DNA from: Candidatus Zhuqueibacterota bacterium 4572_119
GTDB taxonomy: Bacteria > Zhuqueibacterota > Zhuqueibacteria > Thermofontimicrobiales > Thermofontimicrobiaceae
Direction of reading: 5' to 3'
Assembly: GCA_002084535.1 (NCBI GenBank)
Contig: NBLI01000177.1
Coordinates: 1 to 9,037, forward strand
Length of the DNA: 9,037 nt
Shown: in pieces, positions 1-6,583 of the stretch
How the letters are laid out: every line of letters begins with the position of its first letter
How positions within the stretch are numbered: the first letter of the stretch is position 1
The notes under the pieces: model-generated
Databases searched by the model: none
Told to the model about the DNA's origin: nothing
Seen by the model: the letters and a program-made list of their open reading frames with translations, nothing else
Translations under genes and position numbers: made by a program

Positions 1-414
1 TGATTCGTTGGGTAGTCCACTGTCCTTATTCCCTCCATTAAGGATTTAATGAAGAATATTGTTTCGGGCAATTCATTCCCTGCTGTTGCAAAAAACAAGC
101 CATTTTATTGGGGGTTTTTATTAAATTGTTATGCTAGTAAATAATGTCATTAATATCAATAAATTATTAAGTTACAATATTAAGCCATGATGTGTTTAAG
201 TTTTTATTGGTGTTGAGCAGTAAAAAGGTTGAATAAATCATTCCATTTTGAAAAATCTTGATTATCAAAATGAAAGTTTGTATATTCATGACTCAATCTA
301 AAATGCCGTTTCATTGAAAAAAAATCTTTACCAGGTTAAAAAACTAAAGTTTTTTTTTGCCATGTCTGTTTTTTTTCCAAAAAAGTACAGAGAGCTTAAA
401 AACCATTCAAATCC
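1..414. other. AT-rich region upstream of rnhC, no supported gene
   Basis: No reading frame of convincing length or recognisable product lies here. The stretch is rich in A and T tracts, most densely at 338-386. The only coding hint is a - strand frame that stays open from a TTG at 98-96 to the left edge (32 codons). It has no Shine-Dalgarno sequence and no recognisable family. A - strand promoter-like pair, TTGATA (159-154) and TAGCAT (136-131) with a 17-bp spacer, sits just upstream of it. If that gene were real, this would be a divergent intergenic region. I treat it as non-coding for now. Confidence 0.6.
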
Positions 415-444
415 TTGACAAAAAAAGCGACAATAATTTATACT
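415..444 (+). promoter_or_regulatory. Sigma70-like promoter of rnhC
   Basis: A perfect TTGACA -35 box (415-420) is followed after 18 bp by TATACT (439-444), a five-of-six match to TATAAT. Initiation would fall near 450, leaving a leader of about 40 nt before the rnhC start at 491. The spacer begins with an A tract. No operator-like inverted repeat overlaps the boxes, so constitutive expression is plausible. The consensus match is seen in the sequence; promoter activity is inferred. Confidence 0.6.
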
Positions 445-490
445 TGCAATATTTTTAATAGAACTTTGAATAATAAAAATCGAGGTTAAT

Positions 491-1375
491 ATGCCAAAAA
501 GTGTTTTCAGCAGTAAAGTTGATATTAAGGATGAAAAAAAATTGAAGCAAACTCTTGAAAAAGATGGCTTTGTTTTGGAGCCGGTTGATCATGCTTTTTG
601 GCAGGCGAAAAAAGACCGGGTTTTTATAACCTTTTATCGCAGTGGCAAAGTTGTTATCCGGGGGAAAAATATCGATGGATATGCTGACAAATATTTGGGC
701 GAGCTAAAAACAAACCAGGAAATTCATGGGCTTGAAAAGGTCCACAATTTGCGGGAATGGATCGGTACCGATGAATCGGGGAAAGGAGATTTTTTTGGAC
801 CGTTGGTTGTCGCCGCGTTATACGTTGACAAAAAGCTTGAACACAAGCTATGGCAACTGGGAGTGCAGGATAGCAAGAAAATCACGGACAGCCGCATTGT
901 GGAAACAGCAAAGCAGATAAGAAGAAATTTTACCCATTCAGTGGTAACAATCCTTCCCATGAAATATAATCAAATTTATGAAAAATACAGGAACTTGAAT
1001 AAACTGCTGGCTTATGCTCACGCGCAGGCAATAAAAAATTTGATGGAAAAAACATCATGCCGGGTAATAATCGCGGATAAGTTTGGTGATGAAAAACTTA
1101 TTTACGATGCCCTGGGTGAAACTAAAGATTTGACTTTAATCCAGAGGAATAAAGCTGAAGCAAATTTAGCAGTGGCTGGCGCGTCTATTCTCGCCAGGGA
1201 AAAATTTGTAACCAGTCTGGATTCTTTGACTGATAAATATGGTCTCACTTTCCCACCTGGCGCGTCCAGCAATGTAATCACAGCGGGACGAAGATTCATT
1301 CAAAAATACGGTCAAAATGAATTAAAGAATGTTGCCAAATTACATTTTAAAACAACCAAACGGTTGGTAGAATAG
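491..1375 (+). CDS. rnhC: Ribonuclease HIII
   Basis: This enzyme cleaves the RNA strand of RNA-DNA hybrids in the cytoplasm, supporting replication and removal of R-loops and primers. The 294-residue length is about normal for the family. Residues ~8-80 match the N-terminal TBP-like substrate-binding domain that separates HIII from HII. The catalytic domain opens with the hallmark GTDESGKGDFFGPLVV (92-107), where D94 and E95 are the first metal ligands. D196 (IIADKFGD) and probably E223 (NKAEANLAVAGASILAR) complete the DEDE-type site. The PPGAS (256-260) and AKLHFKT (282-288) blocks are further HIII signatures. The ATG at 491 is preceded by GAGGT at 482-486 with good spacing. The gene appears monocistronic, with its own promoter, and converges on the CocE-type gene 176 bp downstream. 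No clear terminator follows it. No defect is seen. Confidence 0.97.
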   Translation: MPKSVFSSKVDIKDEKKLKQTLEKDGFVLEPVDHAFWQAKKDRVFITFYRSGKVVIRGKNIDGYADKYLGELKTNQEIHGLEKVHNLREWIGTDESGKGDFFGPLVVAALYVDKKLEHKLWQLGVQDSKKITDSRIVETAKQIRRNFTHSVVTILPMKYNQIYEKYRNLNKLLAYAHAQAIKNLMEKTSCRVIIADKFGDEKLIYDALGETKDLTLIQRNKAEANLAVAGASILAREKFVTSLDSLTDKYGLTFPPGASSNVITAGRRFIQKYGQNELKNVAKLHFKTTKRLVE

Positions 1376-1551
1376 AATTTTGGTAAGTCACCTTCTTCAA
1401 TTGATTGCAATCTGTTTATCATATTTGCTTCCAACCTTTAGTTTTGCTTTTTATAATCCCGAGGCTAAAGCAATACGGCAATTTTTATTTATAGGACCAG
1501 GATTCAAGTTTCAAATGCAACCGTATTTGTAAAAAAACTATCTAATTCCAT

Positions 1552-3447
1552 TTAATCCAAAACATTCAACTTTATATGCGATGAATAGATGCTGGAGCGA
1601 AACACTCGGTGGGTTGCTGTTTGGAAATCCGCCTCATCAGCACGATAAATATCAACAAATTTTTGTGGATTACGGTCGATAACCGGGAACCAGCTACTTT
1701 GAATTTGCACCATAATTTTGTGTCCCCTGAGAAATGTGTGGTTTTTATCGCGCAAGTCAAATTCGATTTTGGTGACTTCGCCGGGGATAAAGGGTTCCGG
1801 CTCTTCAAAACTATTGCGGTATTTTCCACGGAAAACTTCACCCGCTAAAAGCATCTGAAAATCACCCATTCTTACATTACACGGATTTGGATTGTTATCA
1901 TTTGCATCACCAGGATAAACATCAATTAATTTTACGATCCAATCCGCGTCTGACCCGGTGGTTGAAACATAAAGACTGGCAATAATGGGTCCGGCAATGG
2001 TGATATCTTCTGTCAGCGTTTCTGTTTGATATACCAGCACGTCAGGCCGCCAGGACGCGAAACGCTGATCCTCCACCATCCAAAGGTGCCCTTGCGAGGT
2101 TCTTATTTCTTGAGAAAACGGTACCGGCTTTCCCGGGTCGCTCAGGAAAACATCACTCTTATTATTAGATTGTTTCACCGGAGGAGCAAAAGTTAATTTC
2201 CCATTTTCCTGGAAGTACAAATTTTTTTGTTTCACATTCGATGGCGGCCAGGTATTATAAGTTTTCCATTCGTTGGACCCGGTTTCAAAAACAATGGCTT
2301 CCGGTAATTTTAAATCACCCTTATCTTTCAGATAAAAATTAAAAAATGGAAGCTCGACATTTTTTCTGAAGAAGTCACTCGTTTTTGAGCCAAACTGAAT
2401 ATTCCCAAGTTTTTCGCCATCGCTGCGCGCCCAGCCTCCGTGGAGCCAGGGACCAACCACAAGAATGCTTTTATTGTTGGGGTTTCTTTTTTCAATTTCA
2501 TAATAAATGGACAAAGGACCATAGAAATCTTCCGCGTCAAACCAACCGGCGACATTTAATACAGGATGATCAATTTTATCCAAATATTGCAGCACATTCT
2601 GTTTTTGCCAATATTCATCATAGTTGCCATGTTCCATGTATTCATTCCAGGTGGGCACGGAGTTGAAAAAATAATTTTCATTTACATTTTTTATGGGCCC
2701 CAAATTGAGAAAGAAGTTATAACCATCCGGTGTTCCGTAATCAAAACGCTTTCCCCTCGATTCTGTTGGTGTGGCTCTCGATTTTGCGTGACTCGACAAC
2801 CAGCCGAAAGTGTACATCAGTCGGAAAGCGCCGTTGTGGTGAAAATCATCTCCTATCCACATATCTGATGGCGATGCCTGCGGAGATGATGCTTTTAGCG
2901 CTGGATGAGCGTCAATCATTCCCATCACTGTTTGGAAGCCGGGGTACGAGATTCCCCATTGCCCAACCCTGCCATTGTTATTGGGAATGTTTTTTAGCAC
3001 CCACTCAATGGTATCGTAAGTATCGCTGCTTTCATCGGTATCGAAAACATTCTTTTTGACGGTTTTGTGCGGCTTCATTACAATGAATTCACCTTCTGAT
3101 TTGAATTTTCCCCGAACATCCTGATAAACAAAAATGAATTTTTCGCGGGCATACATTTTATTTGGACCCAGGTAATTTTTGAATTCATCTTTGCCATAAG
3201 GGCGTATGGAATACGGCGTGCGGAATAATAATATGGGGTATATTTGGGAAGAATCTTTTGGTGAATAAATCTGGGTAAATAACTTCACTCCGTCTCGCAT
3301 GGGGATCAGGAATGAATTTTTGTTGTAATTTGCCTTTATGTCAAAATTATCCTGCGAAGACAAAGAAGACAAGTTACCAAAAAAAACGAAAGCCATTAGC
3401 GAAAAACAGAAAAGAGATTTTATAAAGGGATGGTTAGCCTTTTTCAA
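1552..3447 (-). CDS. Exported CocE/NonD family alpha/beta hydrolase (peptidase S15-like)
   Basis: This is a serine hydrolase of the X-Pro dipeptidyl-peptidase/cocaine esterase superfamily. Members cleave esters, amides or Xaa-Pro peptides; the substrate here cannot be read from sequence. The 631 residues fit exported members. Residues 1-32 form a signal peptide (basic start, hydrophobic LFCFSLMAFVFFG, then small and polar residues), so the product should leave the cytoplasm. The alpha/beta-hydrolase domain (~40-370) starts with the family's IPMRDGVKL strand. It carries the nucleophile elbow GISYPG (S167), the acid in GWFDAED (D304) and the histidine in GPWLHGGW (H336). Residues ~400-625 are the beta-rich PepX_C jelly roll that shapes the active site. 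The start is TTG at 3447: an in-frame TAA lies upstream with no ATG or GTG in between, and AGGA sits 9 nt ahead. It lies 239 bp downstream of the S9 peptidase gene on the same strand. Family assignment is secure; specificity is not. Confidence 0.94.
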   Translation of the reverse strand: MKKANHPFIKSLFCFSLMAFVFFGNLSSLSSQDNFDIKANYNKNSFLIPMRDGVKLFTQIYSPKDSSQIYPILLFRTPYSIRPYGKDEFKNYLGPNKMYAREKFIFVYQDVRGKFKSEGEFIVMKPHKTVKKNVFDTDESSDTYDTIEWVLKNIPNNNGRVGQWGISYPGFQTVMGMIDAHPALKASSPQASPSDMWIGDDFHHNGAFRLMYTFGWLSSHAKSRATPTESRGKRFDYGTPDGYNFFLNLGPIKNVNENYFFNSVPTWNEYMEHGNYDEYWQKQNVLQYLDKIDHPVLNVAGWFDAEDFYGPLSIYYEIEKRNPNNKSILVVGPWLHGGWARSDGEKLGNIQFGSKTSDFFRKNVELPFFNFYLKDKGDLKLPEAIVFETGSNEWKTYNTWPPSNVKQKNLYFQENGKLTFAPPVKQSNNKSDVFLSDPGKPVPFSQEIRTSQGHLWMVEDQRFASWRPDVLVYQTETLTEDITIAGPIIASLYVSTTGSDADWIVKLIDVYPGDANDNNPNPCNVRMGDFQMLLAGEVFRGKYRNSFEEPEPFIPGEVTKIEFDLRDKNHTFLRGHKIMVQIQSSWFPVIDRNPQKFVDIYRADEADFQTATHRVFRSSIYSSHIKLNVLD

Positions 3448-3635
3448 TTCAAAGTTTCCTTTTTGTGCTTTTTATTCGTTGAAGATTTTGGTGATAAACC
3501 AATTATTGTTTTTTAGGCACGTTTTTTTGCCGGTATCTTTTATTAAAATCGAATGAGATTCCCGGCTCTTTCTAAAAGAACTGGCGGAACCGGATTGACA
3601 TCCATAAAGTTGCAAAACATCTAAAATTTAAAAAT

Positions 3636-3655
3636 AAAATGCTAATAGCTATTTT
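3636..3655 (-). terminator. Weak candidate terminator after the S9 peptidase gene
   Basis: Read on the - strand, AAAATAGC and GCATTTT can pair as a 7-bp stem with one bulged A around a TATTA loop, followed by ATTTTTAAATTTT. It starts about 30 bp after the S9 stop codon, where a terminator would be expected. The stem is almost all A-T and would be unstable, so this may be chance in AT-rich DNA. If it works, the CocE-type gene needs its own promoter, and I could not identify one in 3448-3635. Confidence 0.22.
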
Positions 3656-3686
3656 AATTTTGCTACAAGTGATGGTGATAAATTAA

Positions 3687-6098
3687 CTATTTTTCCTTTT
3701 CTTTATCCTTCTTTTCCCAGGCTTTGATGCCATCTGTCATCCATTTGGGAGCAGGCGCGTTTTTTAAATGATGGTCAAAAAACTCAGCCAACCGCACCGT
3801 CCAGTCCATTTGATTTACGCGTTTTCGTAAGCCATGTTTTTCGCCATTATAATTAAACATGTAGGCTTCTTTTTCCAATCTCCGAAGCGCCATCATGTAT
3901 TCAATCCCCTGATACCAGGGAACCGCTCCGTCTTCGTCATTGTGCATCATCAACAGAGGCGTCTGAACTTTATCCGCCCAAAATATTGGGGAGTTCTCTA
4001 TGTAACGTAACGGTACTTCCCAAAGGCTGTTTCCCAACCGGCTCTGGGTATGTTCGTATTGGAATTGCCGAACCATGCCGCTCGCCCAGCGAATCCCGCC
4101 ATAAGCGCTGATCATGTTGGAAACCGGCGCCCCTGCTTCAGCGGCAGCGAAAATATTGGTTTGCGTTATCATATAAGCTATCTGGTAGCCACCCCAGGAA
4201 TGCCCCTGAATGCCAATGGCGTTATCATCGATGTAACCTTCACGAAGCAGCATTTGAATTCCCGGCAGCACACATTTTAAGGCGTCTTTGCCGGGGTAGC
4301 CTGTGTCATATTCGATGTCCGGCATCCAGAGAATGTATCCATTGCTCACATAATATGATGGATTGATCGATGAACCTGGTGATGGATTTCGATAACTGTG
4401 AAAACGGCTATGGAGTGTTTCGTAAATATAAACCATTAATGGATATTTTTTATTGGGATCAAAGTTGTCCGGTTTGATAAGTATCCCTTTCAGAGGTTTA
4501 CCATCACTGCTGGTAAAATCGCGCAGCTCGGCTTTGCCCCAAATAAACGGTTCCATTTGATCTCCCAGTGAAGTTATTTTTGATGGATTATTAAATGAGA
4601 GATCGCAATTCCACAGGTCAGGGTATTCATCAAAAGCAGAGCGGGAAAAGATTATAGTGTCAGCCTTTTTCGCTTTTTTAATGGAACGTCGGCTGAAATT
4701 TTTGTCTGCCATAATTAGTTTTTTTGGTTCCGCTGTCCCATTGACCGTATCATTATAGAAACCGCTTGCCATGGTTTCTTCATTTGTCGCGTGGAGCAGC
4801 AGAATTTCGTTTGGACTAATTGTCTGTTTGTCAGGGTCTAATTTTACATAACGAAAAGAAATGTTTTTGTCCCTGCCAAAACCCTCTGTAATTCTCCTTG
4901 CTTTTAAACCGTCCGGATTAATCTCCCAAATATCAAACCGGTCATAAATAAGTATGGATTTATCATTGTCTGTCCAGCCGGCAATTCCGTAAGGTCGTGG
5001 ATGTGTCGGTGTGTCCCATTCTTCCAATTCAAACCTGACATTGAGAGAAGAGGTTACATTTTTTGTACTTCTCTTTTTTACATTATAAACAAACCAGTTA
5101 TTGTGTTCAAACCAGTAAATATATTTTTCATTCGGGGAAAGCCGTCCATTGTAGTGTAATTTCTTTTTAACAAGTGTCCGGTTTCCGTTTTTTGTATCTA
5201 CTAAATAGACGTCGTAGTAGGACGCGTCAAAGGAAACGAGTTTAGTGTAAGACCAGATATTGTTGGAAAGCGCGTAATTACCATTACGTGATAAATTGAC
5301 ATCCGGCATTTTTTCATCAGCTAATTTGACAAATTTATTCTTTTTGATAAAATAAACGCTTTCCCATGTATTGTCCCGGACACGCTTGGCAATTCTTTTT
5401 TGCTGTGGCTGCGGATAAGGATCATTCCAGTGCCATAAGTCAAATTTTGCCTCTTCTTTTTCAACCTCGAGAGAATCGTCTTTTTCAGGTTCGGGAATTT
5501 CTTTTATGCCAAACATCACAACATTGCCATCATCGCTAAAAGAAATGCTTGATTTATCACTCACTGACATCCCTTCCGGGAAACCCTTTGTGGACTGGTG
5601 TGAAATCCATTTTGTTGCTTTTTTATCGCCGACATTCCAGCCATACAAATTAAATGTCGCGGGATCGGAATCATAATCATCACGGTCGGTAAAAAATGCC
5701 AGTCTCGTTTCGTTTTTGTCGAATGACCATTTTTTATAATTTCCTTCTCCTGTTAATAAAGGATTGGGAGTCTTGTTTTCTAATGAATATGAATAGACTC
5801 CGTCCGTTTCAGATTTTTCCTTGTTGGAAATTATGTACAACAGGTATTTCCCATTTTTTGTAAAGCGAAAATCTGTTACAAAATCAACTGTAATTTTTTC
5901 GTTAGAATCCAGGTTTTGCAGGATCAGAGTTGTTCCATCTTTCTTGTCCTTTTCCTTTTTTTTGTCATCAGATTTTCCCTCTTCTTCCTCTTCTTCTTTC
6001 TTTCCTTTCTTCTTATTTGGTATCCGGTTTGGCTTCTTTGAGATAAGCCAGCCAGCCCCCAGCCTCATCCGGCATGGCGTAACTTTTAACACTATCAA
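3687..6098 (-). CDS. S9 family prolyl oligopeptidase, C-terminal part (frame shifted from its N-terminus)
   Basis: This frame holds most of an exported S9 serine peptidase, a family that cuts short peptides, often after proline or from the N-terminus. Genuine homologous sequence begins near 6017; the first ~27 codons from the TTG at 6098 are the N-terminal gene read out of frame, so that start is probably not used. A highly charged linker (runs of Lys and Glu, ~28-54 of this frame) leads into a beta-propeller-like region (~55-520) with repeated strands such as FTKNGKYLLYI and SPNEKYIYWFE. The C-terminal alpha/beta-hydrolase domain (~525-780) carries GHSWGGY (S634), HNDEDGAVP (D723) and GEKHGLRKR (H755), a complete catalytic triad. 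Joined to the upstream fragment, the protein would be 955 residues. All catalytic residues lie here, but the signal peptide does not, so this piece alone would stay in the cytoplasm. Confidence 0.93.
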   Translation of the reverse strand: MIVLKVTPCRMRLGAGWLISKKPNRIPNKKKGKKEEEEEEGKSDDKKKEKDKKDGTTLILQNLDSNEKITVDFVTDFRFTKNGKYLLYIISNKEKSETDGVYSYSLENKTPNPLLTGEGNYKKWSFDKNETRLAFFTDRDDYDSDPATFNLYGWNVGDKKATKWISHQSTKGFPEGMSVSDKSSISFSDDGNVVMFGIKEIPEPEKDDSLEVEKEEAKFDLWHWNDPYPQPQQKRIAKRVRDNTWESVYFIKKNKFVKLADEKMPDVNLSRNGNYALSNNIWSYTKLVSFDASYYDVYLVDTKNGNRTLVKKKLHYNGRLSPNEKYIYWFEHNNWFVYNVKKRSTKNVTSSLNVRFELEEWDTPTHPRPYGIAGWTDNDKSILIYDRFDIWEINPDGLKARRITEGFGRDKNISFRYVKLDPDKQTISPNEILLLHATNEETMASGFYNDTVNGTAEPKKLIMADKNFSRRSIKKAKKADTIIFSRSAFDEYPDLWNCDLSFNNPSKITSLGDQMEPFIWGKAELRDFTSSDGKPLKGILIKPDNFDPNKKYPLMVYIYETLHSRFHSYRNPSPGSSINPSYYVSNGYILWMPDIEYDTGYPGKDALKCVLPGIQMLLREGYIDDNAIGIQGHSWGGYQIAYMITQTNIFAAAEAGAPVSNMISAYGGIRWASGMVRQFQYEHTQSRLGNSLWEVPLRYIENSPIFWADKVQTPLLMMHNDEDGAVPWYQGIEYMMALRRLEKEAYMFNYNGEKHGLRKRVNQMDWTVRLAEFFDHHLKNAPAPKWMTDGIKAWEKKDKEKEK

Positions 6099-6119
6099 TA
6101 ACGGAAACTTCGCCGATAC
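6013..6119 (-). other. Frameshift interval splitting the S9 peptidase gene
   Basis: The N-terminal frame stops at 6015-6013 and the C-terminal frame has a TAA at 6122-6120, so the shift must fall between them. The span 3687-6555 is 2869 bases, one more than a multiple of three, so removing a single base restores one open frame of 955 residues. The simplest repair is one A fewer in the AAA codon at 6018-6016, turning ACC AAA TAA G into ACC AAT AAG and continuing into the Lys/Glu linker. An assembly or sequencing error and a real inactivating mutation are both possible. Confidence 0.9.
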
Positions 6120-6555
6120 TTAGGTCCATGACCCCCAATTTTTTAACGGCTTTTTTCTTTTTGTTTTTTTTGGATCTTTTCAGAGAATCAATTTCAGCTT
6201 TTGAAGGGGAAATCAGAAATATATTATGCGAAGAATTGTAACTAAATTTTGATTTGGCTGCTTTTTCCGCGTCGGTTCCTTCGCCGGAATAGCCAATGAG
6301 ATGTTTAAATTCAGCGCCGGTTACAAGGTTTTTTACTACAATAAAAGCATCGCCATCCTGCGGAGTTTCCAGGAAACTTATCCATTTACCGTCCGCGGAA
6401 ATCTCAGGGCTGACGATAGATTTCCATGAGTCATAGACATCATGCGTTAAGGATTTTTTATCATTGAAATTCTGTCCCACTGCAAAAAGTGGGAATAAAT
6501 ACAAAAGCGAAAAAGTTATAATTGCGGGTCTCAATATTCGGGAAAAGTTTAGCAT
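6013..6555 (-). CDS. S9 family prolyl oligopeptidase, N-terminal fragment with signal peptide
   Basis: These 180 codons are the start of the same peptidase gene as the 3687-6098 frame and end prematurely at a TAA (6015-6013). Residues 1-27 form a signal peptide (basic NFSRILRP, hydrophobic IITFSLLYLFPLF, AVG cleavage region), predicting export. After it come the family's N-terminal propeller strands (SPEISADGKWISFLE), a lysine-rich stretch (KKNKKKKAVKK) and the block GGWLAYLKEAKP, after which S9 relatives continue into a charged linker. Here the continuation is found one base out of phase. The ATG at 6555 is firmly supported by AGGAGG at 6565-6560. The stop of the phosphodiester glycosidase gene lies 28 bp upstream on the same strand, suggesting a shared transcript. 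With no catalytic residues, this fragment would have no peptidase activity by itself. Confidence 0.9.
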   Translation of the reverse strand: MLNFSRILRPAIITFSLLYLFPLFAVGQNFNDKKSLTHDVYDSWKSIVSPEISADGKWISFLETPQDGDAFIVVKNLVTGAEFKHLIGYSGEGTDAEKAAKSKFSYNSSHNIFLISPSKAEIDSLKRSKKNKKKKAVKKLGVMDLSIGEVSVIDSVKSYAMPDEAGGWLAYLKEAKPDTK

Positions 6556-6559
6556 GATA

Positions 6560-6565
6560 CCTCCT
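6560..6565 (-). promoter_or_regulatory. Strong ribosome binding site of the S9 peptidase gene
   Basis: On the - strand, a full AGGAGG core stands four bases before the ATG at 6555, inside the 28-bp gap after the upstream stop codon. It fixes the start of the peptidase and is the best Shine-Dalgarno match in the window. Confidence 0.8.
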
Positions 6566-6583
6566 ATGGTATTAAGGTTAAAC

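Noticed and set aside
338..358. AAAAAAC-TAAA-GTTTTTT palindrome followed by T residues, as a + strand terminator
   Set aside because: The stem is almost purely A-T, and no + strand gene lies upstream. It is best explained as chance in an A/T-tract region.
1444..1473. TTGCTTT/AAAGCAA inverted repeat after rnhC as its terminator
   Set aside because: It has a seven-pair AT-rich stem with a 16-base loop and no T run directly after it, so it is not a convincing intrinsic terminator.
1512..1529. Hairpin CAAATGC-AACC-GTATTTG between the convergent rnhC and CocE-type genes, as a bidirectional terminator
   Set aside because: The stem is short, AT-rich and contains a G-T pair. No T run follows it on either strand; on the + strand it is followed by A residues.
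2566..3059. Overlapping + strand open frames inside the CocE-type gene
   Set aside because: They are antisense shadows of a well-supported gene, with no recognisable protein features.
3488..3502. Inverted repeat TTGGT-GATAA-ACCAA ahead of the CocE-type gene, as an operator or riboswitch stem
   Set aside because: It is only five pairs, with no promoter identified nearby, so a regulatory role cannot be supported.
3595..3600. Perfect TTGACA on the + strand in the S9-CocE gap
   Set aside because: No -10 box lies 16-18 bp downstream, and no + strand gene follows.
3489..3682. Ten-base direct repeat TGGTGATAAA at 3489-3498 and 3673-3682 flanking the intergenic gap
   Set aside because: It is only ten AT-rich bases, with no associated element or target-site pattern. 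Chance is sufficient.
5821..6123. + strand open frame of 100 codons with Phe/Ser-rich runs
   Set aside because: Its composition is the antisense reading of the Lys/Glu linker of the S9 peptidase, and it shows no family features.
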